Below are positions 26,200-38,048 of a stretch of DNA of 64,000 nucleotides, piece after piece. The notes beneath the pieces were generated by a model. The model was not told where the DNA came from and did not search any database. It saw only the letters and a program-made list of their open reading frames with translations. Location of the stretch: NCBI RefSeq assembly GCF_040712315.1, contig NC_134017.1, positions 21,415,822 through 21,479,821 on the forward strand, written 5' to 3'. The DNA comes from Castanea sativa (lineage: Eukaryota > Streptophyta > Magnoliopsida > Fagales > Fagaceae). Both the position numbers and the translations under genes were made by a program. Position 1 is the stretch's first letter; each line of letters opens with the position of its first letter.

Positions 26200-26648
26200 G
26201 TAAGTCTTCAGTTTCAAGCAAAATATCATAATATTTCAGGGTTTTTTTAATACCTTTTCATATTGCAAAATTAAACTAATAATCTGTAAAAGACTCTCAA
26301 GATTTTTATCTTGGTTCAATTTGTCATTTTTGTTCTTTATTCATTCTTGGAATTTAGGATTTTCAACATTAAATTGTTGTTAATTTGCCCAATTTGTTGC
26401 GTAATAGTAAAATTCTTTGAGTTTCCAATGGAGTTTTCTAGGTTCAATCCCCCTTCTCCAACTATGGAATTATAAAAAAAAAAATCTTGGAATTTCCATT
26501 TTTTGACATGCCTAGTGGCCTTGGGAAATTTGGAAATGGGATTGTGTTTTTATAAGCGTTTATTTCTAAAGTGTCTTGCTTGTACTTTACCATATTGCTA
26601 TGCTTAAATTTCATGTTTGCATTTCAATATATGTGTGTGTGGGTCTAT

Positions 26649-26650
26649 AA

Positions 26651-26727
<77 letters not shown>
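26649..26727. repeat. (TA)n(GA)n microsatellite
   Basis: About 13 TA units followed directly by about 26 GA units. Confidence 0.97.
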
Positions 26728-26731
<4 letters not shown>

Positions 26732-26843
26732 AGTCTCTTGAAATATTCTGGGTAGGTTGCAAGGTTTAGGACCACCTTGTCTATGTATTCAGCCTCTCCC
26801 CTGACTTTTCTATATACACAACTCTTTCACAAAAAATCCTAAT

Positions 26844-27521
26844 GTGACGTTTGGTACGGAGGAATCCGCATTACTCTTAGCATCCAGATTTTAAGGAATG
26901 TGATTCCTAGGAATCATATTCTTAGGAATGTAGCTATTCCTATATTTGGTTTCATTGGAAATCTCTTAAGATTCCTAGGAATGTGAGATGTTAATGTTTG
27001 GTTTATTCCTAGGATTCTTAAATGAATTATTTATTTTTCCCATTCTATCCATAGATTTGAAATTGAACTACCAAGTCCCTAAAAAAAACTTCCTTTAAAT
27101 AACTAATGAAAAACCAAATATAAACTATTAATTATGAAAAATTCATTAATATTATAGTCTAACATTTCAAAATGATAGGTACAATACAAAAATAACTATT
27201 TAAATTCTCAAATGCTTTTATTCTTAATAATAATTTAAAAGAGTTTTATCCATAATAATTTGTTTTATATTTTATCTTAATTGCTTAAATGATAATGAAA
27301 AATGGTTAAAATTGTCAATTTGTAAAAAATACAATTTCCTTTAAACTTAGGAATCTGAATTCTCATCTGTTTTAAAGGGAATCCACATTCCTACTAAGAG
27401 GGGTTTAAGGGTGAATCCAGATTCTCCTAGCATCTGATTCCTTAGCGTAATTTGCAACCAAACATGAGAATTTTTAAACATTTTTAGGAATCTTAAAACA
27501 TTACCCTGTACCAAACGCCAC
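26844..27521. mobile_element. MITE-like element, about 680 bp
   Basis: Ends GTGACGTTTGGTAC and GTACCAAACGCCAC are inverted repeats (one mismatch). Subterminal regions share inverted ATTCCTAGGAAT-like blocks (about 26900-27020 and 27345-27450). No ORF. I could not see a clear target duplication, so superfamily and exact ends are open. Confidence 0.6.
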
Positions 27522-27727
27522 GTAAGTGTTAAGTTATCATGAGTTGTTGTTGGTGGGGTAAAAAAATAATTTTAGTAGTAGATTCAAACTCATAATAAGT
27601 AACCACCTATGACTTATTGTTAAAGTGTTGTGAAAGTGTTGAGGATGTAGTATCTCTCTTTCTTAAAAGAGAGAAATCATGCCTTACCGTGTGCTACACG
27701 CTTAGGCTTGAATAGAGTTAGAATTTT

Positions 27728-28029
27728 TAGTTAAAATTACCAAATGCCATCTTTGGCAGAAATTATTAGCGTTCTAGCATTATTTGCGAAATAAAGTGAT
27801 CCACCACTATTTTGAAACTCGAGTTTGCTATGTAACTCGAGTTACATAAAAAATAGCTATCAAGTTACACGGCAAACTTGATGGCTATTTTGTATGTAAC
27901 TCACGTTCTTGGAACTCAAGTTACATGGAAAATTAGAGTTTCAAAATAGTGGTAGATCACTAATTATTTCACAAACAGTGATAGAACACTAATAATTTTT
28001 GCCAAAAATGGTATTTGGCCATTTTGCCC
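27728..28029. mobile_element. Mutator-like fold-back MITE, 302 bp
   Basis: Long TIRs: the left 150 bp (starting near AAAATTACCAAATGCCA) pair with the right 150 bp (ending TGGCCATTTTGCCC). A 9-bp duplication TAGAATTTT flanks it at 27719-27727 and 28030-28038. Long TIRs with a 9-bp duplication point to the Mutator superfamily. Confidence 0.85.
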
Positions 28030-28038
28030 TAGAATTTT

Positions 28039-31000
28039 GTGCTTCATTGCTTTGCACCTGTAGCATCTGTAGTGTGTTGAGATAAGAAATTCGGAAAACT
28101 CTATCTTGTTTGAAATGATGAGGATTGAAATGCAGGGCTTTACTATCCCATATTCTAAAAGGTGCTTGTTTGGATGACTAGGTTTGCAATTGGGAATTTA
28201 CATGGGTAGTTGCAAATTTCACATGCACCAAATATAAAATCTTTATGAACCAGTTCCCTCTACACAACATTTCTGCAAATATCAAATCTATCTCCAGAAT
28301 CTTTCAAGACCTGAGAACAAGCAAACACCTATTCATCAAATATAGGTCTTTATAATCTTTTTAGGGGATTGAGCATTCTAGTCAGCACTGGCTACAGGGT
28401 CCTCTCATAAGACCTTAAGGAGCTGAATACCTTGAAACTATCATTGTCATTCTCTAGGCAGACATCAACTTGTATCTGATGGCGCAGCTGCACATTGTCA
28501 ACCCTTCGATTCTTCCTTCGTGTGATTTTGAATAATAGCTGAAGGTTTATGGTATAAGCTTTATATTATTATTATTATTATTATTTAAAAAGAAAAAGCT
28601 TACTCTAGGTAGAACTTGAAAAAAAAAAAGAAGGCATTTGTCTTAATTGGGTGGTTTTTATTTATTTATTTTTTCCCTAATATAAGGAAGTGTGTCCTAG
28701 CTTTCAAGCAGACTATTTCACTCCCTATCCATGCAATACCATGAAAACCCTATGGATTGATAGTGTGGTGGATTAAGCTTGGGCCTTAGTGGTTACTGCA
28801 CATCCTTTTAAGTCCATTGAGCCCACCACTTATGTGTCTCTAAAAGGATGCTATGTTCTTAGGTGTGCACCATGATGCTCTACTTTGGGGAGTTGTTGCA
28901 CTCTTCTAACAAAACTTACTCTATCTTTGGGATTTGATATCTTTTCAATATGAGGCTTGTCACAATTTCTGAAACACTTATGAATTTGCAGGGCTTTTAT
29001 GAGTGCCTCTAATATTTCTTCAGAAAGTACTGTGCAATATTACTTCCATTATAGTAGTTGAAACTTTCTTCAAGAGAGCTGCATCTGAGTAGTTAGTGGT
29101 AGCATATTTAAAAGTGAAATGTTCAATTGGTATGTCGTTTGGGAAATACCATGTTATTGATAAGTTGACACAGCAAGCCTGAGTCTTGAACTCTTTTAAC
29201 TGTTTGTTCAAGACTCCTTGGGTACATGCATAACTTGCCATTTAATTTAAAAAAAAAAAAAAAAGTTATCAGACACTAGTTTTGTTACAGGATTTAACAT
29301 TTAAAATAGTTTTATGCCAGTGATAGAAGAATCCAAATCCCATAGTACTCATGCACACGTGGAGTCATGAGTGGCACTCTGATTGGTGTGGTAAATTCGG
29401 GTTTGGCCAGCCAATTGTAAAATGTCGGCTATTCACTTGTGGACTTTTGTTTCTGTATGTTTGGTCGTTATCTAAATCAAAGCATTTATTGACATAATCC
29501 CATAGGGTGTTACATGTAGGAAGCTTAACTTTATCATTATTTTTTTTTTAAAGAAAATTAAAATGTCTAGAGCATGAGAACTTATCACATGCCTTTTATT
29601 CTAGATTATTCATCCTTGTCTGCTTCTTTGTTGATCAATTTATGTTATTTATTTATTAGATTGTTGCTGGTTCAGCTTTTGGCATTATATTTCTTCTTCT
29701 GCTTAAGATAAAAGGATTTACATTGCAACAGGAAGCTGCTAAGATTGACTTTCATTTTGTCTTTTTTTTTTTCCCCTTCCCTCCAATCGTTCATTATGTT
29801 AGTCGGCGGCTTCATTTTCTTGGATGTAAATAATAATTGCAATGAGTTATGGTTTATTCCGGAAGAAACATTTTCTCATAAAATAGTCAATTGTTAATTT
29901 TTAACATGCTGTTCTTAATTCCACTGACTGTAATATCATTACTAACGGATACATTGTCTCTGCAAGTTGGAGCTAGAGGTTAAGTGGCTTTTGTTTGAGG
30001 CCCATCGCTTGTCCTCATGTTTTCTTTACCATCAAATTTTCATTTATATTGATGTGTTAGTAAGAATCAGGATTCATTTCCCTCCATTATTGTAACTATC
30101 AAATTATTTATATAAAAAAAAATTGTAGAAGGAAGTTTGTTACCATGAAGTAAATTGGTATTACATATCTACGAAGAAAGGTATTCATTAAACACCAAAA
30201 TATTGATTTTGAAGTCTTATAAACAAATAATATTACAAAGGAATTGTTGCCATTGGCAAAAGGGTGTAGAAAATATTTTGAAATGCTCTTTTAAGTGGTA
30301 AACACTATATAATCCCTCTTTGATATAATGAATTCATCTATTTTGCCTTATTGACTAAATATATTTTTGGTAAGCGTGGAAATTGGAATGGAAGCACTCT
30401 ATTTATTACCTTATTTTCCACAAACTTGTGACTTTGATATCACTTTTTAAAATTTGAAGTCACACACAAGTATTTACAGATAGGATAGGAGAAACTCTAG
30501 AACAGTTTAATATTTTAGTAATAAGATAGGAGAAGCTCTTGAACACTTTAATATTTTAGAAGCACTTAAAAGCAACTCAATTTATTTGTCTTGCCACAAG
30601 TAAGTATATTAAATGAATATTTATAAACTAGAGTAAGTAAATCTATAACATTCCTAATTAATTGAAACATAACATTTATTGTTGCTACTTACTACACTTC
30701 TATTGAATTATATTGGTCATATCACCATTTTCTTTCCATCATTAAAAAAAAAAAAAAAAAAAAAAAAAACTCTAGTTTCTTTGTGTTTCTAGTTTCCACA
30801 ACTCTTTATTTTCCGTTACACGTCCCTTATCATTTTCTCTTATATTTTGACTCTTCTTATACTTATTTTATTTTGTATAGATTGAGTATCATTTCTCCCA
30901 TTTAATTTATTTTTTCCCATACAAGAACTATGAGTACTCTCTCTCTCTCTCTCTCTGGAATTTGGTCATTTCTTATAACTTTAATTTAGTTATTTTATTT

Positions 31001-31461
31001 TAAAATGTCTTGGTACTGTTTTTTTTTTTTTTTTTTTTAATTCTCTATCACAAAGTCTTCTTTCTAATCTTTTATAGCTTTGGTTGGATTTTGATTTGAA
31101 TGTTCCTGCCAATTTTTTAAGTAGTAAATTATTATAAAGTCTATTTTTATTCAGTTGTTTTCATTTAAATTTTGGTTAAGTTAATGTTGTAATTTTGTGA
31201 TGAGTTTTGATTATCATGATAATTTCATTTTTATTCATTAAAAGATGAGAAATTTGAAACTTATGAAGTTTAGTTGTTTATTAGGTAAATATAATAAACT
31301 ACAATAGAAGTTAGAAGAATATGGTTCATCTAAAAAAAAAAAAAAAAATCAAACACCCTAAAAATATATTTGTAGAGAATAAAAGATAAAAAATAATTGT
31401 AAAATTATTTAAAAAAGAATAGACAAAATTTGAAACAATTGTTGCTATTTATATATATGAA
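28039..31461. other. AT-rich region, no gene seen
   Basis: Contains (TTA)n at about 28563-28584, poly-A and poly-T tracts (30744, 31020, 31333), a CT repeat near 30940, and a short local duplication near 30480-30560 (AGATAGGAGAAGCTCT). No recognisable exon. Confidence 0.5.
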
Positions 31462-31642
31462 AAGTGCTACCTTTACAACATTTTCACAAATTATTTTTAA
31501 CAAATCATAGGTGGTCAATTGTTATTGGTTCAAATTTGAACATACTACTAAAATTACTCTTTTATCCCACCAATAGCAACCCATAACAACTTATCACTTA
31601 AAATTTATTATAAAATTATTATGAAAATATTATGAACATAAT
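31462..31642. mobile_element. small fold-back MITE
   Basis: The left end (GTGCTACCTTTACAACATTTTCAC, then GGTCAATTGTTATTGG) pairs imperfectly with the right end read in reverse (AATATTTTCATAATAATTTTATAA, then AAGTTGTTATGGG). A related partial copy is at about 53424-53545 (GTTAGGTGTACAACACTTTTAC). No ORF. Confidence 0.55.
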
Positions 31643-31751
31643 ATTTTTTTTTATATATTACACCTAATTATAAAATAGTGATATATTCCCTTGCTACTAG
31701 TATATCTGATGTGTCAAGAAAGCTTAATAGTTGAATGAGTACTATTTAGAA

Positions 31752-31904
31752 AGTGGTTTGGTATTAAGAGATTCTGACGAAACTACAGCTTGGTCAACAA
31801 ATCTGTGGCGGGCCTAAATTTAACCGACACTGGTATGTTCGTGCTCTTGGACAAAAATAATGCCACAATTTGGCGTTCTTTTAATCACCCAATCGACTCG
31901 CCGG
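31752..31904 (+). pseudogene. G-type lectin receptor kinase fragment, copy A (lectin domain end)
   Basis: B-lectin pieces VLRDSDETTAWSTN and KSVAGLNLTDTG, LLDKNNATIW and SFNHPIDSP, with a small deletion or frameshift between the first two. It stops abruptly in the motif that normally continues to the lectin end, and is joined to the N-terminus of a second copy. Confidence 0.82.
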
Positions 31905-33480
31905 TGTTTTGGCCACCACACGGTTATCTTAATGCAAACCCCCCTATTTCATGGACCAACACTCTCTCCACTCCTGTTTCTGTCCAATTCAACGACAGAT
32001 CAACTGTGAGAATCATCCTTAACAGTGGATTCTTAGGCCCAGTATTTGCTTGTGACTTCGTTTGTAAAGAAATCTGCAATGGCCTTCTCTTTGCCATTTT
32101 TGTTATTTATTTATATTGACGGCAACATTCACGAGGATGTTGCTCCACAAGTAGCATGTATAGTCTGCTAATTAGAAGAATCCGATTAGCATTAATGCGA
32201 CTTTGTGGCTCAGTTGAGAAAGAGGTTTGGTGTTACAAGATGAAGATGCCAATTGAACTATAGTGTGGTACACAAACATTGGCACAAAATCAGTTGCTGG
32301 CCTGAACTTATCTGACATGGGTAACCTTATGCTATTGAATCAAAATAACAAAACAATTTGGCAGTCTTTCGATCACCCAATTGACTCGCTGCTTCCTGGG
32401 CAAAAATTGATGGTAGCGCAGAGATTCACCTCTAGTGTTCTAGCAAAATATCATATTGTTCTCGTTTTACCTCTTTGGGGAGGGGTTGTTCGCTTTCATA
32501 GACTCTCTAATGCTTCAGAACAATATTTTCTTTCAATTTACCTAATACAAGCTATAATCAATTTCAGAATGGAAGCTTCGCTTTCTTCACAGATCCCGCA
32601 AAATCATATCCAAATAATAATCAATTTAAAATGCCATCAACATTATCATTGCAGTGCATGAGATTTGGGCCTGATCGACACTAGAGATTGTATGAGTGGA
32701 ACCAAGATGATCGTCAGTGGAAGTGGCTGATCTTCTCAACACAGATAAATGTGGTTACCCTATGGTTTGCAGTAGTTAAGGAATTTATACAAATGGGCAG
32801 TATAGCTGTCCCTTACCCAAAAATGGGACAGATTATTTTAATCAAGTGAATGACAGGGAGCTTGATAATGGATGCTCCTTAGTTACTCTCCCTCCCCCCC
32901 CCCCCCCCCCTTCTCTTGTGATCTCCCCCAAATTGGCAATTTTTGGAGCTCGAGAACGATACTTTACTGAAATAACAAAAGCTGCAAAATTCCAAAACAT
33001 AAATTTAAAGTTTTGTAAACAAGCATGCTTAAAAAATTGTTCTTGCAAAGCTGCTATTTTCGTACAAAACCCTTATCGAAATTACTCTTTCGGGGTTTGC
33101 TCTTTAAAATCCCAAGTTTTTTCACTTATAAATGCGATAACGATGTTCAATATTAGTGATTATTATGAGTTTACAGCATACATCAAGGTGCAGAATGTCC
33201 CAAGTGCAGAGTAGGCAAAAAAACAGAAATGGGATTGTAATAGTATTGGGATCAATTGCATCTTTGTTTGGTCTGTTCTTCTTAATTTTGGTCTTGGTTT
33301 TTTCATTTCGGAAGAGCAAATATTTTGATGAAGTTGAGGAGTATGATTTAGATTATGTACCAGGAATGCCCACAAGATATTCTCTTACAAGAAGAAGCTC
33401 AGTGAAGGTGGATTTGGCACAATTTTTGAAGGGATTCTAATTGACGGCACTAAAGTTGCTGCCAAGCGTTTGGAGTAAAC
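31905..33480 (+). pseudogene. G-type lectin S-receptor-like kinase (SD2-5 type), copy B, broken
   Basis: Plant receptor-like kinases of this class have an extracellular mannose-type lectin, a PAN/cysteine domain, one membrane span and a Ser/Thr kinase. Seen in order: N-terminal region (ISWTNTLSTPVSVQF), lectin core with indels (about 32150-32250), KSVAGLNLSDMGN and SFDHPIDSLLPGQKL, a second lectin half in shifted frame (about 32560-32640), a Cys region (CGYPMVC near 32752), a PAN-like part (CKQACLKNCSCKAA at about 33015), a membrane span (IVIVLGSIASLFGLFFLILVLVF, 33234-33305), juxtamembrane LDYVPGMPTRYSL, and the glycine loop SEGGFGT then GTKVAAKRLE. A stop follows at about 33477 and the rest of the kinase is absent. 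Multiple frameshifts, stops and a poly-C run make it a pseudogene. Confidence 0.88.
32890..32910. repeat. poly-C tract
   Basis: A run of about 18 C inside the cysteine-rich segment of the receptor-kinase pseudogene, translated as a proline run. Confidence 0.9.
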
Positions 33481-34059
33481 CTATGGTGACAACTCCCAAA
33501 GATGCGATCACACTAAGTGTAGGTTGGCCAGTTTAAAATATAAATTCCAGAATACAACATTGTCTAAAATGTTGTTTGTGTTTGGAATAAGATTCCAAGG
33601 AGAAAGAAGAGAATGGAAAGGAAGGAAAACAGTGGGTTATTTCTTATTAGAAATCTTGGGAGCAATGGACAACCTGTAATAGTGTTCAATGCCTCATGTT
33701 TTGGAGTTTTGGGAGTGCAATGGACAAGGATAATAAGGAGATCATGTTAAGAGGATTAAGAAGAAGAAAAAACAATGTCATGAAAGTGTTAGAATGCTCT
33801 TGGTATAGTATACCATCCACAAAATTTATTAGGTGAATCTCCCACCTAAATACAAAGAACTCCAACTGCTGCAACAACACATGGAAACAAGGTTGAACAA
33901 AACACAAACCTGTGGCTTGGCTAAAAGGAGCACATAACAATGAATAACAGAACATGAAAACCTATCCATCTAAATTTGTTTGTAAAAAAATAAAGAACAT
34001 GAACAATTTCACAAAAACTAGCAATAGAGTCATCTACCTCCAATAAATATGGTTTACAT

Positions 34060-34135
<76 letters not shown>

Positions 34136-34764
34136 GTTTAATTTGTCACATTACCTAGTGGTACAAACCCTCAAGTGACCAAGTCTTGTAAATTTCACTG
34201 GAACACATAGACAACAAAGCTAACAATAGCAGAGATTTATTGCAGAATAAGCTACTCAAACCCTTAACTAGCACTCACTCTAAATAAATTAACAAACACA
34301 TCATCCATATCAGATGCAATATCATCTTCTCTAAGCCACACAAAACTTACTGAAAAATTATTTAATGATATAAATAACTAGGAACTCAGGAAAATTAACT
34401 CAAACACATTTCCACCAGTGAATGAAACAAGACTCTCCACATAAACGATAGCTTGCGTTGGCATGAATATTTTTGGATACCCCGTGCGTTGAAGAATCTT
34501 CATTTCTTGAGAACCAATGTTATACAATACCAATGTCTTATTTTCATCAACCAGAAGAATCTCCTTATTCCCAAGAAGTTGTAGTGGCCTCTGAATTCCT
34601 AATAGGGGTCCTACAACAAGTTGTTTGGAGAATCCTCGATCCCATATTCATGCATCACCCATATATCAATGTATTCCTTACAAAGAGAATGCATGTGGTC
34701 CAATAGTTTCAGTTTTGGACATGCTAATTCGCCACCTAAAGCAAGTTCAAGTCTTGGCAAAAGC
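33481..34764. other. AT-rich region with an (AT)n microsatellite
   Basis: No recognisable gene. (AT)n of about 34 units at 34064-34131. Short open frames here have no recognised similarity. Confidence 0.6.
34064..34131. repeat. (AT)n microsatellite
   Basis: Uninterrupted alternating AT of about 68 bp. Confidence 0.97.
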
Positions 34765-35204
34765 ATATTTTCCAAGTTTCAAAACAATGTCATATGCTAA
34801 ATAAATTTGGCATTTGCTACAGTATCATCCTACTATTGGAATGGTACGGAAATCAAAGCTAAGATGTTGTATTCTTATTTTATTAACTTTTCTCTCTCCT
34901 CCCTCAACACATCTCTACTCTCTCTAACCTTGTAGCTCTTTATCTTGCCCAAGCCTCCATGACCAAGCTCAAAGAACTCAAAGAGTATTTTCCAAGTTTC
35001 AAAACAATGGCCATATGCTAAATAAATTTGGCATTTGCTATAGTACCATTCTACTATTGGAATGGTACGGACAACAATGCTAAAAAAATTTATTCTTATT
35101 TTATTAACTTATCTCTCTCCTCCCTCAACACATCTCTACTCTCTCTAAACTTGTAGCTCTTTGTCTCACCCAAGCCTCCATGGCCAAGCTCCAAGAACTT
35201 AGCC
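34765..35204. repeat. tandem duplication, period about 220 bp
   Basis: TATTTTCCAAGTTTCAAAAC starts both copies (34765 and 34985). Both continue through TTGGCATTTGCTA, CTACTATTGGAATGGTACGG and CCCAAGCCTCCATG. The minus strand of copy 2 extends into an open frame (35362-35096) that I do not recognise. Confidence 0.85.
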
Positions 35205-35454
35205 TCTTGTCGGGCATCATCAACTATTGCTCTTACTTCCTCACCTTCAAACCTCTCCCTCAACTTAATCTCAGCCCGAAAGAGCCAAACCCCTAAGAGT
35301 TTCCATCCCACCACCAAAGGTTTCTCGACGACAAAATCATAAATGGTGGGCACCGCTACCACTCTCTTCTCTATCTCTTGCTATTTTTCTATTTCTCACA
35401 CATTTTTCTATTTTGTTCTCTGATCTTTGACCAAAAGTATCTTCCAAACAATGT

Positions 35455-36514
35455 GATAGGAACTTGCTATATTCTTACAACACCAAGATCAGAAAGGAAT
35501 TTCTTGAGTCAAATAACAGCAACATATTCAGCTTCCATGATGGAGTCGGCAATACAAGATTGCTTAACACTCCTCCAACTTATGACTCCACCTCCTAAGG
35601 TGAACACAAAACTTAAAGTGGACGAAATCAATATCTGATTGAAAATCTAAATTTGTATAACCAATGGGAATCAAATCCTCACATTGGTAAATAAGCATAT
35701 AATCTCTCGTTCTCCTTAGATACTTGAGAATATGCTTTACAGCTTGCCAATATTTAAGTACTGGATTTGATTGATATCAGCTGACCATGCCAACGAAATA
35801 ACATATAACCGGCTTAGTACATAGCACGATATACATGAGACTTCCCATTGCAGAAACATAGGGAACTTGTCTCATCATATTTTCTTCCTCAAGAGTCTTA
35901 GGCCTTTGGTCATCGGACAGAAGAACTCCATATCTAAAAGGAAGTAATCATTTCTTGGAATTTTTCATGCTAAACTGTTCTAGAACCTTATCTATATATC
36001 TAGCTTTTGACAAGCCTAACATGTTATTCTTGCGATCTCGCCAATGCTTGATCCCTAAAATAGAGTTAGCTTCACCTAAGTCCTTCATATCAAATTGGCT
36101 TGACAACCAAACCTTTACTGATAACATTAACCCTACATCATTTCCAATGAGTAGAATATCATCAACATAAAGCACTAGGAACATTACTACTTTATCTCGA
36201 TATCTTTTGTACATACATGGTTCATTAAGATTTTGTTCAAAACAAAAGACTTGATTACTTGATCAAATCTGATGTTCCATGACCTAGATGCTTGCTTAAG
36301 TCCATAAATGGACATTTTCAACTTGCATACCATATGCTTTTAGTTCTTTGCTATGAAATTTTCTAGTTACATCATACAGATTTCTTCTTCAAGATTGCCA
36401 TTAAGAAATGCAGTCTTAACATCCATTTGCCAAATTTTACAATCATAATGAGTAGCAATAGATAAGATAATTCTGATAGATTGAAGCATGGCTACTGGCG
36501 AAAAAGTTTTATCA
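35455..36514 (-). pseudogene. copia B RT/RNase H, 3' part
   Basis: Minus-strand continuation of the interrupted polyprotein. RT motifs [14 protein letters not shown] and [11 protein letters not shown] are on 36214-35948; further on come the tRNA-like spacer and RNase H (near 35540, TYSASMMESAIQD on the opposite reading is only its shadow). Several frameshifts and small deletions relative to copia A, including a loss of about 30 bp in the RNase H ASQAA region. It ends at about 35455, before the catalytic tail. Confidence 0.85.
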
Positions 36515-37521
36515 TGATAGGCCAAAAACGTATTGACCCCTTGTGATGGATTAATTAATTAATTAGCCAAATTTAATTAATTAACCAATTTAACATGCAA
36601 ATGCGTGGTAGCACAAACAAATCACTAATAAACTAAAGTGCATCGAAAAAATAAATTTGATATGGTGATTTATTTACGAATGAGGAAAACCTCCTAGGCA
36701 AAAACCCCACCAGGTGATTTTAAGGTCACCACTCCCGAGAATCCACTATTATCATAACAAGCGGTTACAAGTAAAGGAATCTTAGTACCTTATACCAACC
36801 TACAGTTGAACCCCTACCCCAATACCCAATTGGAATTGTTCTGTAGTGACAATCTCTCCTTTTCAATGCACGGCTCCCAGTACATGACTAATCAATTGCG
36901 CAGATCCCAGTACGCGACTTCAATCACCAACTTGAGAAAGACATTGGCTACAAAATTATTCAGTTCATCCTCACAATGAAGAGTAAGAAGATGCTTGGTT
37001 ACAAAACCCTATGGTGCAAAGACACAACAACTTCTTCACAAAGAGATGAATTAGGGCAAACTTTGTCTCCGGTCACAAATTGCTTGAGCATACTTTGTTC
37101 AATGCTTGTGCAACTTGTGCTTACTTTGACGGCCCTTAAAATAATTCTTTTATATGTCTAGGGTTATGAGAAAAGAAGGACCAAAGACATGTCCACGGAT
37201 TCGAGTCAAAACAGTACTGAAAAACTATTTTTCTTAAATCTTGACAACTAGAGGTGTCGAGGTGTTGTCGAGCAGCTGTTGAGCCACAGGCTAGAACAGC
37301 TACTAAAAGCTCGATAGATGCAGCTGTCGAGCTTTAATGAAGAGCACTTCTCAGGTTGTTTCTTGGACAGACTTGTATGACTTTAACACTTGGCTTCTTG
37401 AAGTATCAAAAACATCCTAGATTTACCCAATTACAAGTAAAGTGTGTTTTGTCAAAGGATTAGCCAATTACATAAAAGAATGACATATGTTCTTATCAAG
37501 TGAACCACATATATCCTAATA
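36515..37521 (-). repeat. 3' LTR of the nested pol-less element (1007 bp)
   Basis: Matches 43114-44145 nearly end to end. The TTAATTAATTAATTAG block, AAACCTCCTAGGCAAAAACC and the CTGTCGAG repeats are shared. The outer end reads CCTAATA instead of CCTAACA. A short internal segment present in the 5' LTR (about 25 bp around TCTTGAAAACTAGT) is missing. Confidence 0.92.
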
Positions 37522-38048
37522 ATCTCCCTCTTTGACAATCCGTGACAAAACCACAAAAAAAAAACAATATATGAGAGAAGTCATAAAATACTCAACTCAT
37601 ACTCACTTGTTGATATACAATAAAATTTGTCCTAACATAAACTCTTGAAAAACTTTGCAAGAAGAGAGTTCATGGCAAGAAAGACTTTGACAACTTGTAT
37701 TTCTAAAACACTTTAAACAAAACATATCAAGGCATCTTTGTGTGAAGCAGAAATGATAGATTGCAAAAAAAAGAAACATGTGTATAAAGAAAGAAAAGAA
37801 ACAACACATGTAGAGGTAGGTGAAAAATACATACATCAACATATATAAATATATCACTTGATAAACATCATGTATGTAAAAAATGGTCACAAGACCTATG
37901 TACAAGAACAATGTATCTCTAACAAGAAAGAAAAGAAAAGATACATGTAATCCTTACTACATCCCTCAAAAACAAACTCTCCCCCTAACAAAAATATCCT
38001 AATTCTCCCCCTAAGACAAACTACTCTCATATCAAAACTACTCCCCCT

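Noticed and set aside
36976..37161. Open frame in the left LTR, with a twin at 43497-43760
   Set aside because: Both lie at the same place in the two LTRs of the nested element, so they are shared LTR sequence, not genes.
37603..37911. 102-codon hydrophobic minus-strand frame in the nested element
   Set aside because: AT-rich, Phe/Tyr-biased, no homology recognised; sits in the untranslated part near the 3' LTR.
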